Shown here in pieces: positions 9,986 to 18,695 of a stretch of DNA of 64,000 nucleotides (position 1 is its first letter; each line of letters opens with the position of its first letter). Below the pieces are notes generated by a model. That model saw only the letters and a program-made list of their open reading frames with translations. It was not told where the DNA came from and did no database searches. The DNA lies in assembly GCA_016716065.1 (NCBI GenBank), contig JADJXA010000005.1, positions 310,001 through 374,000 of the forward strand, in the 5' to 3' direction. Source of the DNA: Candidatus Leptovillus gracilis. GTDB taxonomy: Bacteria; Chloroflexota; Anaerolineae; Promineifilales; Promineifilaceae. A program made the translations under genes and the position numbers.

Positions 9986-10649
9986 GGACAGGCTCCGTAA
10001 AAATATGGGCGGCAATTTCTTGCCCCAGGGCGTGGGTTTCGCGGCCGATTTTGATCATCAACGGGCCGTTAAATGGGGCGATTTCTTCAAACTCGATGGT
10101 CTGGCCGGGTACAATGCCACGTCCGGCCAGGTAATCCAGCAGCAGCAAACTTTCGGGGTATATGCGGCTGATGGCGCGTTGGTCGCCGGGCTGCAAATCG
10201 CTCAGCGGGCTGTCGCTGCTGGCAGCGACATCGCCAGCGGCGTTGGGGATGGGGTTGCCATGGGGGCAGGTTTGCGGATGATTGAGAAAGGTGGACAGGG
10301 CTTCGGTAACGGCCGTATCCGTGGCATGTTCCAACCGGCAGGCATAATCATGCACCTTTTCCCAGGGCAGGTTCAGGTGGTCTACCAGGAAACATTCCCA
10401 CAACCGATGCCGCCGGATAACCCGCTGGGCGCGGCGACGGCCGTCTTCGGTCAGCGCCACGCCTTTGTAGGGCGTGTGGTCCAGCAGCCCCTTCTGGCCC
10501 AGGCGATGGACCATCTCTGTCGCCGAGACGGTGGAGACGCCCAACCGCTCGGCCAACGCCGAAATAGGCGCCAGTTCACCCGCCACAGCCAACTCGCTGG
10601 CCGTTTTTAAATACATTTCCACGCTTTCGTTAAAGGATTCGTGTTTCAT
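9969..10649 (-). CDS. DtxR/MntR-family metal-dependent transcriptional repressor
   Basis: The 226-residue protein has an N-terminal winged helix (LAERLGVSTVSATEMVHRLGQKGLL), a dimerisation and metal-site region (HRLWECFLVDHL, VHDYACRLEHATD) and a C-terminal FeoA-like SH3 domain (GRGIVPGQTIEFEEIAPF), the order seen in IdeR/DtxR. With Fe2+ or Mn2+ bound it should repress the feo genes, and probably itself because it is the first gene. Two operator-like inverted repeats lie 45-80 bp upstream. Whether iron or manganese is sensed cannot be read from the sequence; the feo context favours iron. Confidence 0.88.
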   Translation of the reverse strand: MKHESFNESVEMYLKTASELAVAGELAPISALAERLGVSTVSATEMVHRLGQKGLLDHTPYKGVALTEDGRRRAQRVIRRHRLWECFLVDHLNLPWEKVHDYACRLEHATDTAVTEALSTFLNHPQTCPHGNPIPNAAGDVAASSDSPLSDLQPGDQRAISRIYPESLLLLDYLAGRGIVPGQTIEFEEIAPFNGPLMIKIGRETHALGQEIAAHIFTEPVHDPSN

Positions 10650-10668
10650 CTGCCCGTGTGTTCGTTCG

Positions 10669-10687
10669 ACAGACCTGACAGGTCTGT
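10669..10687. repeat. Perfect palindrome in the feo leader
   Basis: ACAGACCTG-A-CAGGTCTGT is a perfect 9-bp inverted repeat just downstream of the predicted -10 box. It could be a second operator or simply one of the dispersed palindromes. Confidence 0.6.
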
Positions 10688-10688
10688 G

Positions 10689-10731
10689 ATTATAAGGTTT
10701 GCCTTAAACCTTAGTTTTAAGGACAGCCTTA
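10689..10731 (-). promoter_or_regulatory. Predicted feo promoter with paired DtxR-type operators
   Basis: Two copies of TAAGG-N4-CCTTA stand at 10693-10706 (spacer TTTG) and 10718-10731 (spacer ACAG), 25 bp centre to centre. On the minus strand a perfect TATAAT (10694-10689) overlaps the first one. The AGG...CCT symmetry fits the DtxR/MntR box class, so metal-loaded repressor would cover the -10 region. The -35 box is weak. Confidence 0.65.
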
Positions 10732-10964
10732 TCTTACGACACAGGCCAACCTGCGGCAATGACATTTGTCAGACGAGCGGTGGACAATTGTCATTAAGGA
10801 CTGGATCAATTGAAAGTTAACCAGGGTTCATCTAAGGATTCAATGCAGAGGCGCAGAGAATGGTTGGGTTCTGGCTTGTTGAGCCGAAGCGTTGCTGGGG
10901 TGATTGTTTTGGCCCCATGAACTCATGGGCCATGGGCCATAGGGCATGGCAATGGGCGATAAGG
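10732..10964. other. Intergenic region between livM and the feo regulator
   Basis: No gene is supported here. There is a TGTCAT/ATGACA-rich part (10760-10800) and a run of CATGGGC-type 7-bp units near 10915-10955. Confidence 0.5.
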
Positions 10965-11000
10965 AAAAAACGGGTAACGGCCGTTAGACGGCCGTTACCC
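10965..11000 (-). terminator. Rho-independent terminator of the liv operon, stem made of two ACGGCCGT palindromes
   Basis: Read on the minus strand just after the livM stop (11019), GGGTAACGGCCGT and ACGGCCGTTACCC form a perfect 13-bp stem with a 3-nt loop, followed by GTTTTTTCC. This is a textbook intrinsic terminator at the end of the liv genes. Confidence 0.85.
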
Positions 11001-11018
11001 TTCTGTCCGCCGCCATGT

Positions 11019-12113
11019 CTATGGGGCAGGTGAACGTTTCAGGCCAAAGAGCCGCAGCAGTTTATCCCGCCCTGCCTGAATCTGTAACTTGCGCGCCTGC
11101 CAGGTTCCCACAATGCCAAACGGCACAAACATCACCAGCAGCACATAAATCAAACCCAGCAAGAAGCTGGAATTTTCGCCAAACCAGCGGTCCAGGTAAA
11201 ACTGCAACAGCCGAAAAACCATCGCCCCCACCAACGCCCCGCTTAACGTGCCAATGCCGCCGATGAGAATAACCAGCAGGGCAGCCACCGTCCACCCCAA
11301 GCTGGCCACCGATGGGCTGACGATGGGTTGGTGGATGGTGTGGAAGAAGCCGGCAAAAGCGGCCGTGATCGAAGAAACAGTCAGCGCCATCAGCTTAAAA
11401 TAGAAGGTGTTGTACCCCAACATCAACGCCCGGCCTTCGTTTTCGCGGGTAGCAATGCACACTCGACCGGTGGGGGAATCTACAAAGCGCCGATAGACCA
11501 GGTAAACAAACAGAGTGAATACCAACACAATGAGGTATAGGTTAAAACGCTCATTGGATGTGTTCAGCCAGGCGGGGACAATGACGCCCTGCAAGCCCAC
11601 GTCGGCCCCGGTGTAGGCGACCATCTCGTTGGACTTGACCACAATTTCAAACACCGAGGCAAAGCCCAGCGTTACCAGGGCAAAGGTGATGCCCTTGACG
11701 CGCGGCAGCACCAGACCAAACAACAGCGCCTGCACAATCCCGGCGATAAAGACAGCCAGAATGGTCTGGCCGATGTCCCATTGGAAATTTTTGAAGGCGA
11801 TGCCGGTAAGATACGCGCCGACAGCAAAGAACATGGCGTGTCCAAAAGAAAGCAGCCCGGTAATGCCCAGGATCAGGTCGTAGCTGATGGCGTAAATCGC
11901 CAGGATGAAGACCTCGATCATCAGCCCTTGCATGAATTTGGCGCTGCCGGTTTCATTGTTGATGACGCTGGCAGGTGGACGGCCGTCTAGCGCCGCCACA
12001 ATAAAGGGGAATAACAGCATGGCCCCAAAAACAGCCAGCACGCCCCAGTTGTTCTTGAACCAGTATGCCAGGCCGGTTTGCCGGGCGTTTGTAGGTGAAA
12101 TAGTTGATTGCAT
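11019..12113 (-). CDS. livM: Branched-chain amino acid-type ABC transporter permease LivM
   Basis: This 364-residue membrane protein has about ten hydrophobic segments and the LivM hallmarks YDLILGITGLLSFGHAMFFAVGAY and the ABC-contacting loop RENEGRALMLGYNTFYFKLMALTVSS. It is the last of five liv genes on this strand and is followed by a strong terminator. With LivH it should form the channel for a branched-chain amino acid or, given the acyl-CoA genes upstream, an organic acid such as an aromatic or fatty acid. Confidence 0.9.
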   Translation of the reverse strand: MQSTISPTNARQTGLAYWFKNNWGVLAVFGAMLLFPFIVAALDGRPPASVINNETGSAKFMQGLMIEVFILAIYAISYDLILGITGLLSFGHAMFFAVGAYLTGIAFKNFQWDIGQTILAVFIAGIVQALLFGLVLPRVKGITFALVTLGFASVFEIVVKSNEMVAYTGADVGLQGVIVPAWLNTSNERFNLYLIVLVFTLFVYLVYRRFVDSPTGRVCIATRENEGRALMLGYNTFYFKLMALTVSSITAAFAGFFHTIHQPIVSPSVASLGWTVAALLVILIGGIGTLSGALVGAMVFRLLQFYLDRWFGENSSFLLGLIYVLLVMFVPFGIVGTWQARKLQIQAGRDKLLRLFGLKRSPAP

Positions 12114-12116
12114 AGT

Positions 12117-12176
12117 ACGTGTTCCGTATTCCGTGTTCCGTATTCCGTCTAAACGGATTACGGATTACGGCTTATG
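12117..12176. repeat. Heptanucleotide repeat spacer livH-livM
   Basis: TTCCGTG/TTCCGTA 7-bp units (12119-12148) face ATTACGG units (12158-12176) in inverted orientation, giving an imperfect hairpin between the two permease genes. Confidence 0.7.
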
Positions 12177-12180
12177 GCTC

Positions 12181-13743
12181 CTAATCCTCTCGTCCAAACA
12201 ACCCCTGCGGCAGCAGCAGCAAAATGATCACCATCAGCAGCACCGTCGAGGCGGGGACCAGCGGCGGCGATGGCTTAAACGGTTCGGCCAGGAAGGGCAG
12301 ATTGATGCCGATCTGGCCGTATTTGATGATGAACTGCTGCAGCAGGCCCACCAGCACCGCGCCGGCCGCCGCGCCCGGATAGCTCGTCAGGCCGCCAATG
12401 GCCAGGGCGATGAGCGCCAGCAGCAAAAATTGGCCGCCCATGGCGTTAGAGAGGCCCATGGAGGGGGCAGCCAGCACGCCGCCCAACGCCGCCAACGCCA
12501 CACCCAGGGCAAAGACCATCGTGAAGACCTGGCGCACGTTGATGCCCAGCGCTTCGACCATCTGGCTGTCTTGCACGCCGGCGCGGATGATCATGCCCAG
12601 GCGGGTGCGCTGGAGCAGCAGCCACACGCCCACCAGCACGATGAGGCCCATGAGGATGATGAAGATTTCGTTGTAGGTGCGGATACGGCCGTTAAACAAA
12701 AATATCGTGGCGCAGTTATTAGCCAGCCGCTCGGCCAGGTCTGTGACGGCAGCGCCGCAGCCTTCGCCTGTACCGGCAAACAGCGCCGGTTTGGGCATAG
12801 AGAACTCTGGTCGCCCCCAAACCGCCCGCACGGCCTCGATGGTGATGAAGCTGATGCCCAGGGTGAGCATGATCTGGTAGATGGGGCGGTCGTATAACGG
12901 CCGTATCATCGTACTCTCTATCAGCCCTCCCACCGTCGCGCCGCTCAACGTGGCGACGACAATCGCCACAGCAAAGGTGGCAGTGGTGTTCAGGCCGTAG
13001 AGCCAGTTGGTTAGCACGTCGTTGGCGAAAAAGAAGGCCAGGCCCACAAGCAAGAATGTTCCGGCGATGATGAGGGGGGTTTTAGAGATGTAAGAGGAGG
13101 GAACGGCCGTTTCCTTCATCTGTCGCAGCCCCACAATCGCCGCCGCCAACAACGCCCCGCCCAGCAAAATACCCACCATCAGCAGCAGCGGCGGCAGCCC
13201 CTCGGCCACAGCCGGGGCCGGAATCTGTCGCCGCCCCTGATCCATCGCCAGCGAAAACGTAGATGGGCTTTCGGCAAATGCGCCAGCATTCCACTTCGCC
13301 AGCGGCCACTGCGACACAGTGACAAACAACAGCACCAATGCCAGCGCCAGAGCAACCCACGGCCAGATTTTGACGGCCGTTCCCGGCAACCGGCGGCGGC
13401 CCAACACCACTTCCAACAGCGGCATCGTCACCAGCCCGGCGGCGATCAGCGCCAGCGGCGTTACACCATCCACAAACGTATCCGGTCGCACATATACCGT
13501 CCAGCCAATATACGCCCCCAACATAAACATCTCGCCATGGGCCAGGTTCAATACATCCATCAGCCCCAAAATCAGCGAAAAGCCGGCGGCCACCAGGAAT
13601 GTAATCGCCCCTACCGCCAACCCGCGCAGCACGGTGATCACCCAATCCCCCGTCTCCATACCCTGCGACGCCGACACAAACAAAAAAGCCAATGCCGCCA
13701 GCACAATCAAGCGCGTCCGATTTTTCTTCAACCTCTCAGCCAT
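12181..13743 (-). CDS. livH: Branched-chain amino acid-type ABC transporter permease LivH, long form
   Basis: The protein has 520 residues from the ATG at 13743, against about 290 in usual LivH. The conserved ends are present: AGFSLILGLMDVLNLAHGEMFMLGAYIG near the N-terminus, and RAGVQDSQMVEALGINVRQVFTMVFALG with GGLTSYPGAAAGAVLVGLLQQ near the C-terminus. Between them lie about 200 extra residues with additional hydrophobic helices. An upstream extension (to 13785) is translated repeat and is left out. Size suggests a lineage-specific insertion; it is not a fusion I can name. Confidence 0.85.
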   Translation of the reverse strand: MAERLKKNRTRLIVLAALAFLFVSASQGMETGDWVITVLRGLAVGAITFLVAAGFSLILGLMDVLNLAHGEMFMLGAYIGWTVYVRPDTFVDGVTPLALIAAGLVTMPLLEVVLGRRRLPGTAVKIWPWVALALALVLLFVTVSQWPLAKWNAGAFAESPSTFSLAMDQGRRQIPAPAVAEGLPPLLLMVGILLGGALLAAAIVGLRQMKETAVPSSYISKTPLIIAGTFLLVGLAFFFANDVLTNWLYGLNTTATFAVAIVVATLSGATVGGLIESTMIRPLYDRPIYQIMLTLGISFITIEAVRAVWGRPEFSMPKPALFAGTGEGCGAAVTDLAERLANNCATIFLFNGRIRTYNEIFIILMGLIVLVGVWLLLQRTRLGMIIRAGVQDSQMVEALGINVRQVFTMVFALGVALAALGGVLAAPSMGLSNAMGGQFLLLALIALAIGGLTSYPGAAAGAVLVGLLQQFIIKYGQIGINLPFLAEPFKPSPPLVPASTVLLMVIILLLLPQGLFGRED

Positions 13744-13744
13744 A

Positions 13745-13865
13745 GTTTGTATTCCGTGTTCCGTATTCCGTGTTCCGTGTTCCATAAACCATGTTCCCTG
13801 TTCTCCGATTAACGATTAACGGATTACGGATTATGGTTAACGGCTCACGGTTAACGGCTAACGCT
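13745..13865. repeat. Heptanucleotide repeat spacer livF-livH
   Basis: About 120 bp consisting of TTCCGTG/TTCCGTA units followed by TTAACGG/TTACGGA units in inverted sense. It separates livF and livH, which in most genomes are nearly adjacent. Confidence 0.75.
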
Positions 13866-13866
13866 C

Positions 13867-14571
13867 CTACGCTGCTCCCAAATAGCGATGGATCGTCTCT
13901 GTATCATTCACCAGGTCGGCCATCAAGCCCTGCTTCACCGACTGCCCTTCTTCAATAATGACATAACGCTCTGCCAGCTTGCTGGCAACGACGAAATTTT
14001 GCTCCACCAACAGCACTGTCGTATTGGCGGACAATTTCTGGATCGCCTCAATCATCTGTTCGATGATGACCGGGGCCAACCCTTCGCTCGGTTCGTCAAT
14101 CAGCAGCAGTTTGTTGTCGGGAACCATCGCCCGCGCGACAGCCAACATTTGCTGCTGCCCGCCAGACAGATTCGTGCCCGGCAGTTTGATCAGCCGCTTC
14201 AAATCGGGAAACAGACCAAAAATCAGCTCTTCCTTACGCGCCAGGTCCCCCTTCTGCCGCTCGGCGATCTTCAAATTCTCGGCCACGCTCAAATCACGGA
14301 AGATGGCGCGGTGTTCCGGCACAAAGCCAATACCCATCGCCGCAATGTCAAAGCTGCGTCGCCCCTGAATTGGCTGGCCCTCAAACAAAATTTGGCCTTC
14401 ACTGGGCGGCGTCAGGCCGATGACCGATTTGAGCGTGGTGGTTTTGCCCGCCCCGTTACGCCCCAACAGCACCGTAATGCTGCCCTGGGACACAGCCACG
14501 GACACCCCTTCCAAAATGTGGAACTGCCCGATGAAGGTATGGATATTTTGGACTTCGAGTAGATTTGTCAT
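13867..14571 (-). CDS. livF: ABC transporter ATP-binding protein LivF
   Basis: A 234-residue ATPase with Walker A LGRNGAGKTTTLKSV, signature LSGGQQQMLAVARAM, Walker B LLLIDEPSEGLAP and the H-loop region LLVEQNF. The EGLAP after Walker B and the short length are typical of LivF. It pairs with LivG to power the LivHM channel. Confidence 0.93.
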   Translation of the reverse strand: MTNLLEVQNIHTFIGQFHILEGVSVAVSQGSITVLLGRNGAGKTTTLKSVIGLTPPSEGQILFEGQPIQGRRSFDIAAMGIGFVPEHRAIFRDLSVAENLKIAERQKGDLARKEELIFGLFPDLKRLIKLPGTNLSGGQQQMLAVARAMVPDNKLLLIDEPSEGLAPVIIEQMIEAIQKLSANTTVLLVEQNFVVASKLAERYVIIEEGQSVKQGLMADLVNDTETIHRYLGAA

Positions 14572-14576
14572 GGTTA

Positions 14577-14658
14577 TAGTGTCCAGTGTTCAGTGTCCAG
14601 TGTTCAGCGTTTGTGTTCAGTCTTTGCACAACTGAATACTGAACACTGAATACTGCTT
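14577..14658. repeat. Inverted heptamer repeat between livG and livF
   Basis: GTGTCCA/GTGTTCA units (14580-14610) face CTGAATA/CTGAACA units (14630-14656), forming a long imperfect stem in the gap between the two ATPase genes. Confidence 0.7.
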
Positions 14659-15418
14659 ACTGATAAAGCGCGCCCAAATACGCCTTCTGCACCGTCTCGT
14701 TGGCCGAAATATCGGCCGGGGAGCCTTCGGCCAGGACTTCGCCGTAGTGCATCACAGTAATGGTGTCGGAGACGTTCATGACGACGTTCATATTGTGTTC
14801 GACGAGCATGATGGTTTTACGGCCGGCCGCCTGAATGTCGCGGATCAGGGCCATCAGTCCCGGCACTTGCTCGGAGGCCATGCCAGCCGTTGGTTCGTCC
14901 AACAGCAGCATTTCCGGGTCTGGAGCCAGAATCATGCCCAGTTCCAGCTTCCGCTGGTCGCCATGGGGTAGGGTGCGCGCCGGCGTCAGGGCGCGTTCGC
15001 TCAGGCCAACCTGCCCCAGCACTTCCCAGGCGCGCTCTTCATACTGCTGAAAGGCGCGGTGCGAACGGAACAGCTTGAAATTATCGTGACCCAACGATTG
15101 GCAGGCCAGACGAATATTTTCCAGCACTGTCAGGTTAGGAAAGATGTTGGTGATCTGGAACGAACGGCCGATTCCCTTATGAATAGTCTGATGCACCGGC
15201 AGCCGGGTAATGTCTTCGCCTTTGAAAAAAACCTGACCGGCCGTCGGCTTCAGGTTGCCGCTGAGCAGGTTAAAAAACGTCGTTTTGCCCGCCCCATTCG
15301 GCCCAATCACCGAATGAAACGAACCTGTTTTCACCTGCATACTCACGTCGGCCACGGCCACCAACGCGCCAAATTCGCGGCGCAGGTTGCGCGTTTCCAG
15401 AATGATGTCGTTAGCCAT
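14657..15418 (-). CDS. livG: ABC transporter ATP-binding protein LivG
   Basis: 253 residues with Walker A IGPNGAGKTTFFNLLSG, the LivG-type LTVLENIRLACQ region, a degenerate signature (LPHGDQRKLELGMIL) and Walker B MLLLDEPTAGM. The C-terminal SPADISANETVQKAYLG is the usual LivG end. First ATPase gene after the binding-protein gene. Confidence 0.93.
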   Translation of the reverse strand: MANDIILETRNLRREFGALVAVADVSMQVKTGSFHSVIGPNGAGKTTFFNLLSGNLKPTAGQVFFKGEDITRLPVHQTIHKGIGRSFQITNIFPNLTVLENIRLACQSLGHDNFKLFRSHRAFQQYEERAWEVLGQVGLSERALTPARTLPHGDQRKLELGMILAPDPEMLLLDEPTAGMASEQVPGLMALIRDIQAAGRKTIMLVEHNMNVVMNVSDTITVMHYGEVLAEGSPADISANETVQKAYLGALYQ

Positions 15419-15424
15419 AATTGC

Positions 15425-15500
15425 TCCGCGTTCCGTGTTCCGTAATCCGTGAGCCGATTGTTACAGTTCACGGATTACGGTTCATGGATTAGGGTTTACG
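15425..15500. repeat. Heptanucleotide repeat spacer livJ-livG
   Basis: TTCCGTG/TTCCGTA units at 15429-15452 face TTCACGG/ATTACGG units at 15465-15495 in inverted orientation. Confidence 0.65.
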
Positions 15501-15502
15501 TT

Positions 15503-18147
15503 TTACTCGCCGCTCAGGCTGCCGATGGGCAGGTCGCCGCAGCGATCTTGCAGTGCTTCCGGCAGCAGGCAGGGCACGTCGGGACGATTGGTTTCCACCA
15601 GGTCAAAGAAGCGGAATTCCGGGTCGTCCACGTTGGTCAGGGTAACGATGTACATGTCCTGGATAGCCACGTGGTCTTCCGGGCGGATATAGATCAGGCC
15701 CTTTGGCCCGGCAAACTCCAACCCTTCCATCGCTGCGATGAGGACGTCAGCGCGGACATCGCCGCCAGTGGCGCGCAGAACGTTGGCGATGAGCAGCGCC
15801 GCGTTCATGGCGTCGGCGTCAAACAGATCCGGCGGTACGCTGTAAAGTTCCGTGGTTTTGGCGACCAACCAGTCGTTGATTTCGTTGTCGGGCGCGGTGT
15901 AATGATACAGGATGCCGCTGGTATTGCCGATGGCGTTGGCGAAGAAGACGGGCATGACCACGTTGTCTACGAAGCCGGAAGCCATTGCCATTTCATCTAT
16001 CACACCCAGTTCGGAAGCGGCCTGCATCATCGGCACAAAGCCGCCGCCGGCCCAGGTGACCAGGAAGGCTTCAGCGCCGGAGTTGAGGATTTGCTCCATG
16101 TAGGGGGTGAACTCGGTGGTGTCGGCCGGGGCAAAGATGTCGTCGGCGACAAATTCACCGCCAAACAGGGTGCAGGCGTCGCGGAAGGCCGCCGCGCCGC
16201 CGTAGCCGAAGGAGTAGTCGGGGGCGATCTGCACGAAGGTGCTGTATTGGTCTACCAGATATTCGCAGATGTTGACGGCGTCCTGGTAGTTGTTGCGGCT
16301 GGTGCGGAAGGTGTATTCGTTGAAGGCGACGCCGGTGATGTCGTTGGCGGCAGCCGGGGCAACGATTAAGGGAATCTGGTTTTCGCGGGCCAGTTCTTGC
16401 AAGGTGGCCGTCGCGCCGGAGCTAACCGTGCCCACCAGGATGTCTACGCCTTCGACCTCGATGAGTTCACGGGCGACGGTGGCGGTGTTTTCAGGATTGC
16501 TCTGGTCATCGCGCACATACACTTCGATGGGGCAGTCGTCCAGTTGGAAGTTCCATTGGTTGGCTGAGACAACTTCGGCCGCTGTGCCGCTGGCGTATTC
16601 CAGGCCCAGCGGGAAGCTGCGCATAATGTGCGCGCCGTAAATAGCCAGTGCGCCGGAAGTGTCGGTGATGAGGCCGATTTTGACCGGTTCGGTACAAACG
16701 GCCGTACCCACCTCTTCCACCTCGGCCGGCGCTTCCGTCTCGGATATATCGCCTAACGCGCCAATCGGCAAACTGCCGCAGCGGTCTTGCAGCGCTTCTG
16801 GCAGCAGGCAGGGCACATTGGGCCGGTTGGTCTCTACCAGGTCAAAGAACTTGAATTCTGGATCATCTACATTGGTCAGGGTGACAATGTACATGTCCTG
16901 AATGGCAACGTGGTCTTCGGGGCGGATATAAATCGAACCTTTTGGCCCGGAAAATTCCATGCCCTCCATCGCCCCAATCAGGGCCGGGGCGCTGGCGTCG
17001 CCGTTGGTGGCCTTCACTGCTTCTACCAACAAGATGGCTGCGTTCATGGCGTCGGCGTCGAACAGGTCCGGCGGCACGCCAAAGCGGGCTTTGGTCTGTT
17101 CCACCAGCCAATCGTTCACGTCATTGTCGGGCGCGGTGTAATGATACAGGATGCCGCTGGTATTGCCGATGGCGTTGGCGAAGAAGACGGGCATGACCAC
17201 GTTGTCTACGAAGCCGGAAGCCATCGCCATTTCATCTATCACACCCAGTTCGGAAGCGGCCTGCATCATCGGCACAAAGCCGCCGGCCCAGGTGACCAGG
17301 AAGGCTTCAGCGCCGGAGTTGAGGATTTGTTCCATGTAGGGGTGAACTCGGTGGTGTCGGCAGGGGTGAAGATGTCGTCGGCGACGAATTCACCGCCGAA
17401 CAGGGTGCAGGCGTCGCGGAAGGCCGCCGCGCCGCCGTAGCCGAAGGAGTAGTCGGGGGCGATCTGCACGAAGGTGCTGTATTGGTCTACCAGATATTCG
17501 CAGATGTTGACGGCGTCCTGGTAATTGTTGCGGCTGGTGCGGAAGGTGTATTCGTTGAAAGCCACGCCGGTGATGTCGTTGGCGGCAGCCGGGGCTACGA
17601 TCAACGGAATCTGGTTTTCGCGGGCCAGCTCTTGCAGGGTGGCGGTCGCGCCGGAGCTAACCGTGCCGACCAGGATGTCTACGCCTTCGACCTCGATGAG
17701 TTCGCGAGCGACGGTGGCCGTGATGTCTGGCGTACTCTGGTCGTCACGAATGAAGACCTGGAATTCGCAGCCGTCCAGCGTGTAGCTGGTGTACGCGCCG
17801 TTGTCGGTCGCTTCGCTGCCGGTGGCGTATTCCATGCCCAGCGGGAAGCCGCGCATGACATGCGCGCCGTAGATAGCGAGCGAGCCAGTCTGATCGGTGA
17901 TAAGGCCAACTTTGACCGGTTCGGCGCAAGTCAGGCCAGCCATTTCCTCGGCCGGCTCTTCGGCGACTTCTTCCGACGGTTCTTCGACGGGGGCAGCCGT
18001 CGGTTCTTCAACGACTTCTCCGGCCGGAGCTTCAGTGGCTTCGGGGGCTGTTTCGGTCGTCTCACCACCGCCGCAAGCGGCCAGGGCCAACATCAACACG
18101 ATTAACAGGGATAACAGGGTAAACAGCAAATTACGACGTTTTAACAT
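15503..18147 (-). CDS. livJ: Tandem-fused branched-chain amino acid-type binding lipoprotein (two LivJ domains), one-base frameshift
   Basis: From the ATG at 18147 (GGAGG eight bases upstream) the gene encodes a lipoprotein signal (LIVLMLALAAC) and two consecutive Peripla_BP_6 domains, about 18000-16745 and 16700-15503, joined by a short Glu/Ala linker. Both have VKIGLITD, GAHIMRSFPLG-like and FVQIAPDYSFGYGGAAAF segments. The frame breaks at 17339-17342: copy 1 has four G where copy 2 has five (16103-16107). Restoring one base gives a continuous 881-residue protein. Central parts of the two copies are nearly identical in DNA, so duplication is recent or kept uniform by gene conversion. Confidence 0.85.
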
Positions 18148-18210
18148 GTGTCTTTCCTCCAAAGAATTTTTGATTTGGGATTTCGGATTGTGAATTGTTC
18201 ATTACCAACA

Positions 18211-18624
18211 TCATGCCATAAGTTCCTCCATACTCTCGCTCGTTTCCAGGTCTCTCACGTAGACCAGGGCTTCCCCCTCACAGACAACCGTACCGGCCTG
18301 ATTGGTGCAGGCCGTACGCAGGTTGACCAGATCTTTTTCGGGGCGCAGGCGGGTGATGGTGACAACGGCCGTTACCACCTCCCCCACGTCTGCCACCGCC
18401 GGATAGCTTAATTGCTGCTTCAGCCAGTTCGTGCCGCGCCCCGGCAGCCGCGTGCCGAGTAGATCAGAAATCATACCCGCAAGCAAGGGGCCAGGCACGG
18501 CCGTGGCCGCCACCCCACCAAATTGCAGCCCCGCATCGCCCGTCAACCGGCGATAAGCCGCCACATCGTCGGGCGAAAAGGTTCTCGTCGTGCTGGCCGA
18601 TTGGCCGATGGTTAGTCCTTTCAT
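18211..18624 (-). CDS. MaoC-like (hot-dog fold) dehydratase/thioesterase-like protein
   Basis: The 137-residue protein follows the MaoC pattern: entry IGQSASTTRTFSPDDVAAYRRLTGD, then AVPGPLLAGMISDLLGTRLPGRG and a beta-rich end. In true (R)-hydratases the catalytic motif is D-x-x-P-x-H in the GDxNPIHxD loop; here that loop reads GDAGLQFGGV, so the Asp and His are missing. It may act as the inactive partner of the complete MaoC protein at 19473-19892, as in two-subunit MaoC enzymes. That pairing is inference. Confidence 0.75.
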   Translation of the reverse strand: MKGLTIGQSASTTRTFSPDDVAAYRRLTGDAGLQFGGVAATAVPGPLLAGMISDLLGTRLPGRGTNWLKQQLSYPAVADVGEVVTAVVTITRLRPEKDLVNLRTACTNQAGTVVCEGEALVYVRDLETSESMEELMA

Positions 18625-18636
18625 ACATCCTCGGAA

Positions 18637-18695
18637 GCGAGAGCTAGAGCTAGAGCTAGAGGGGAAAATCCTCTCGCTCTCGCTCTAGCTCTCGC
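18637..18695. repeat. Inverted hexamer repeat (GAGCTA units)
   Basis: A 26-bp arm of GAGCTA/GAGCGA hexamers (18637-18662) pairs with its near-perfect inverse (18670-18695, two mismatches). The stop and last codons of the adjacent enoyl-CoA hydratase gene are inside the arm. Confidence 0.75.

Noticed and set aside
11905..12897. 330-codon plus-strand frame across livM/livH
   Set aside because: Antisense to two clear permease genes and to the repeat spacer; Gln/His-rich composition typical of antisense frames.
15449..17440. Plus-strand frames opposite the binding protein
   Set aside because: They appear twice only because the gene is duplicated; Val/Gly-rich antisense of livJ.
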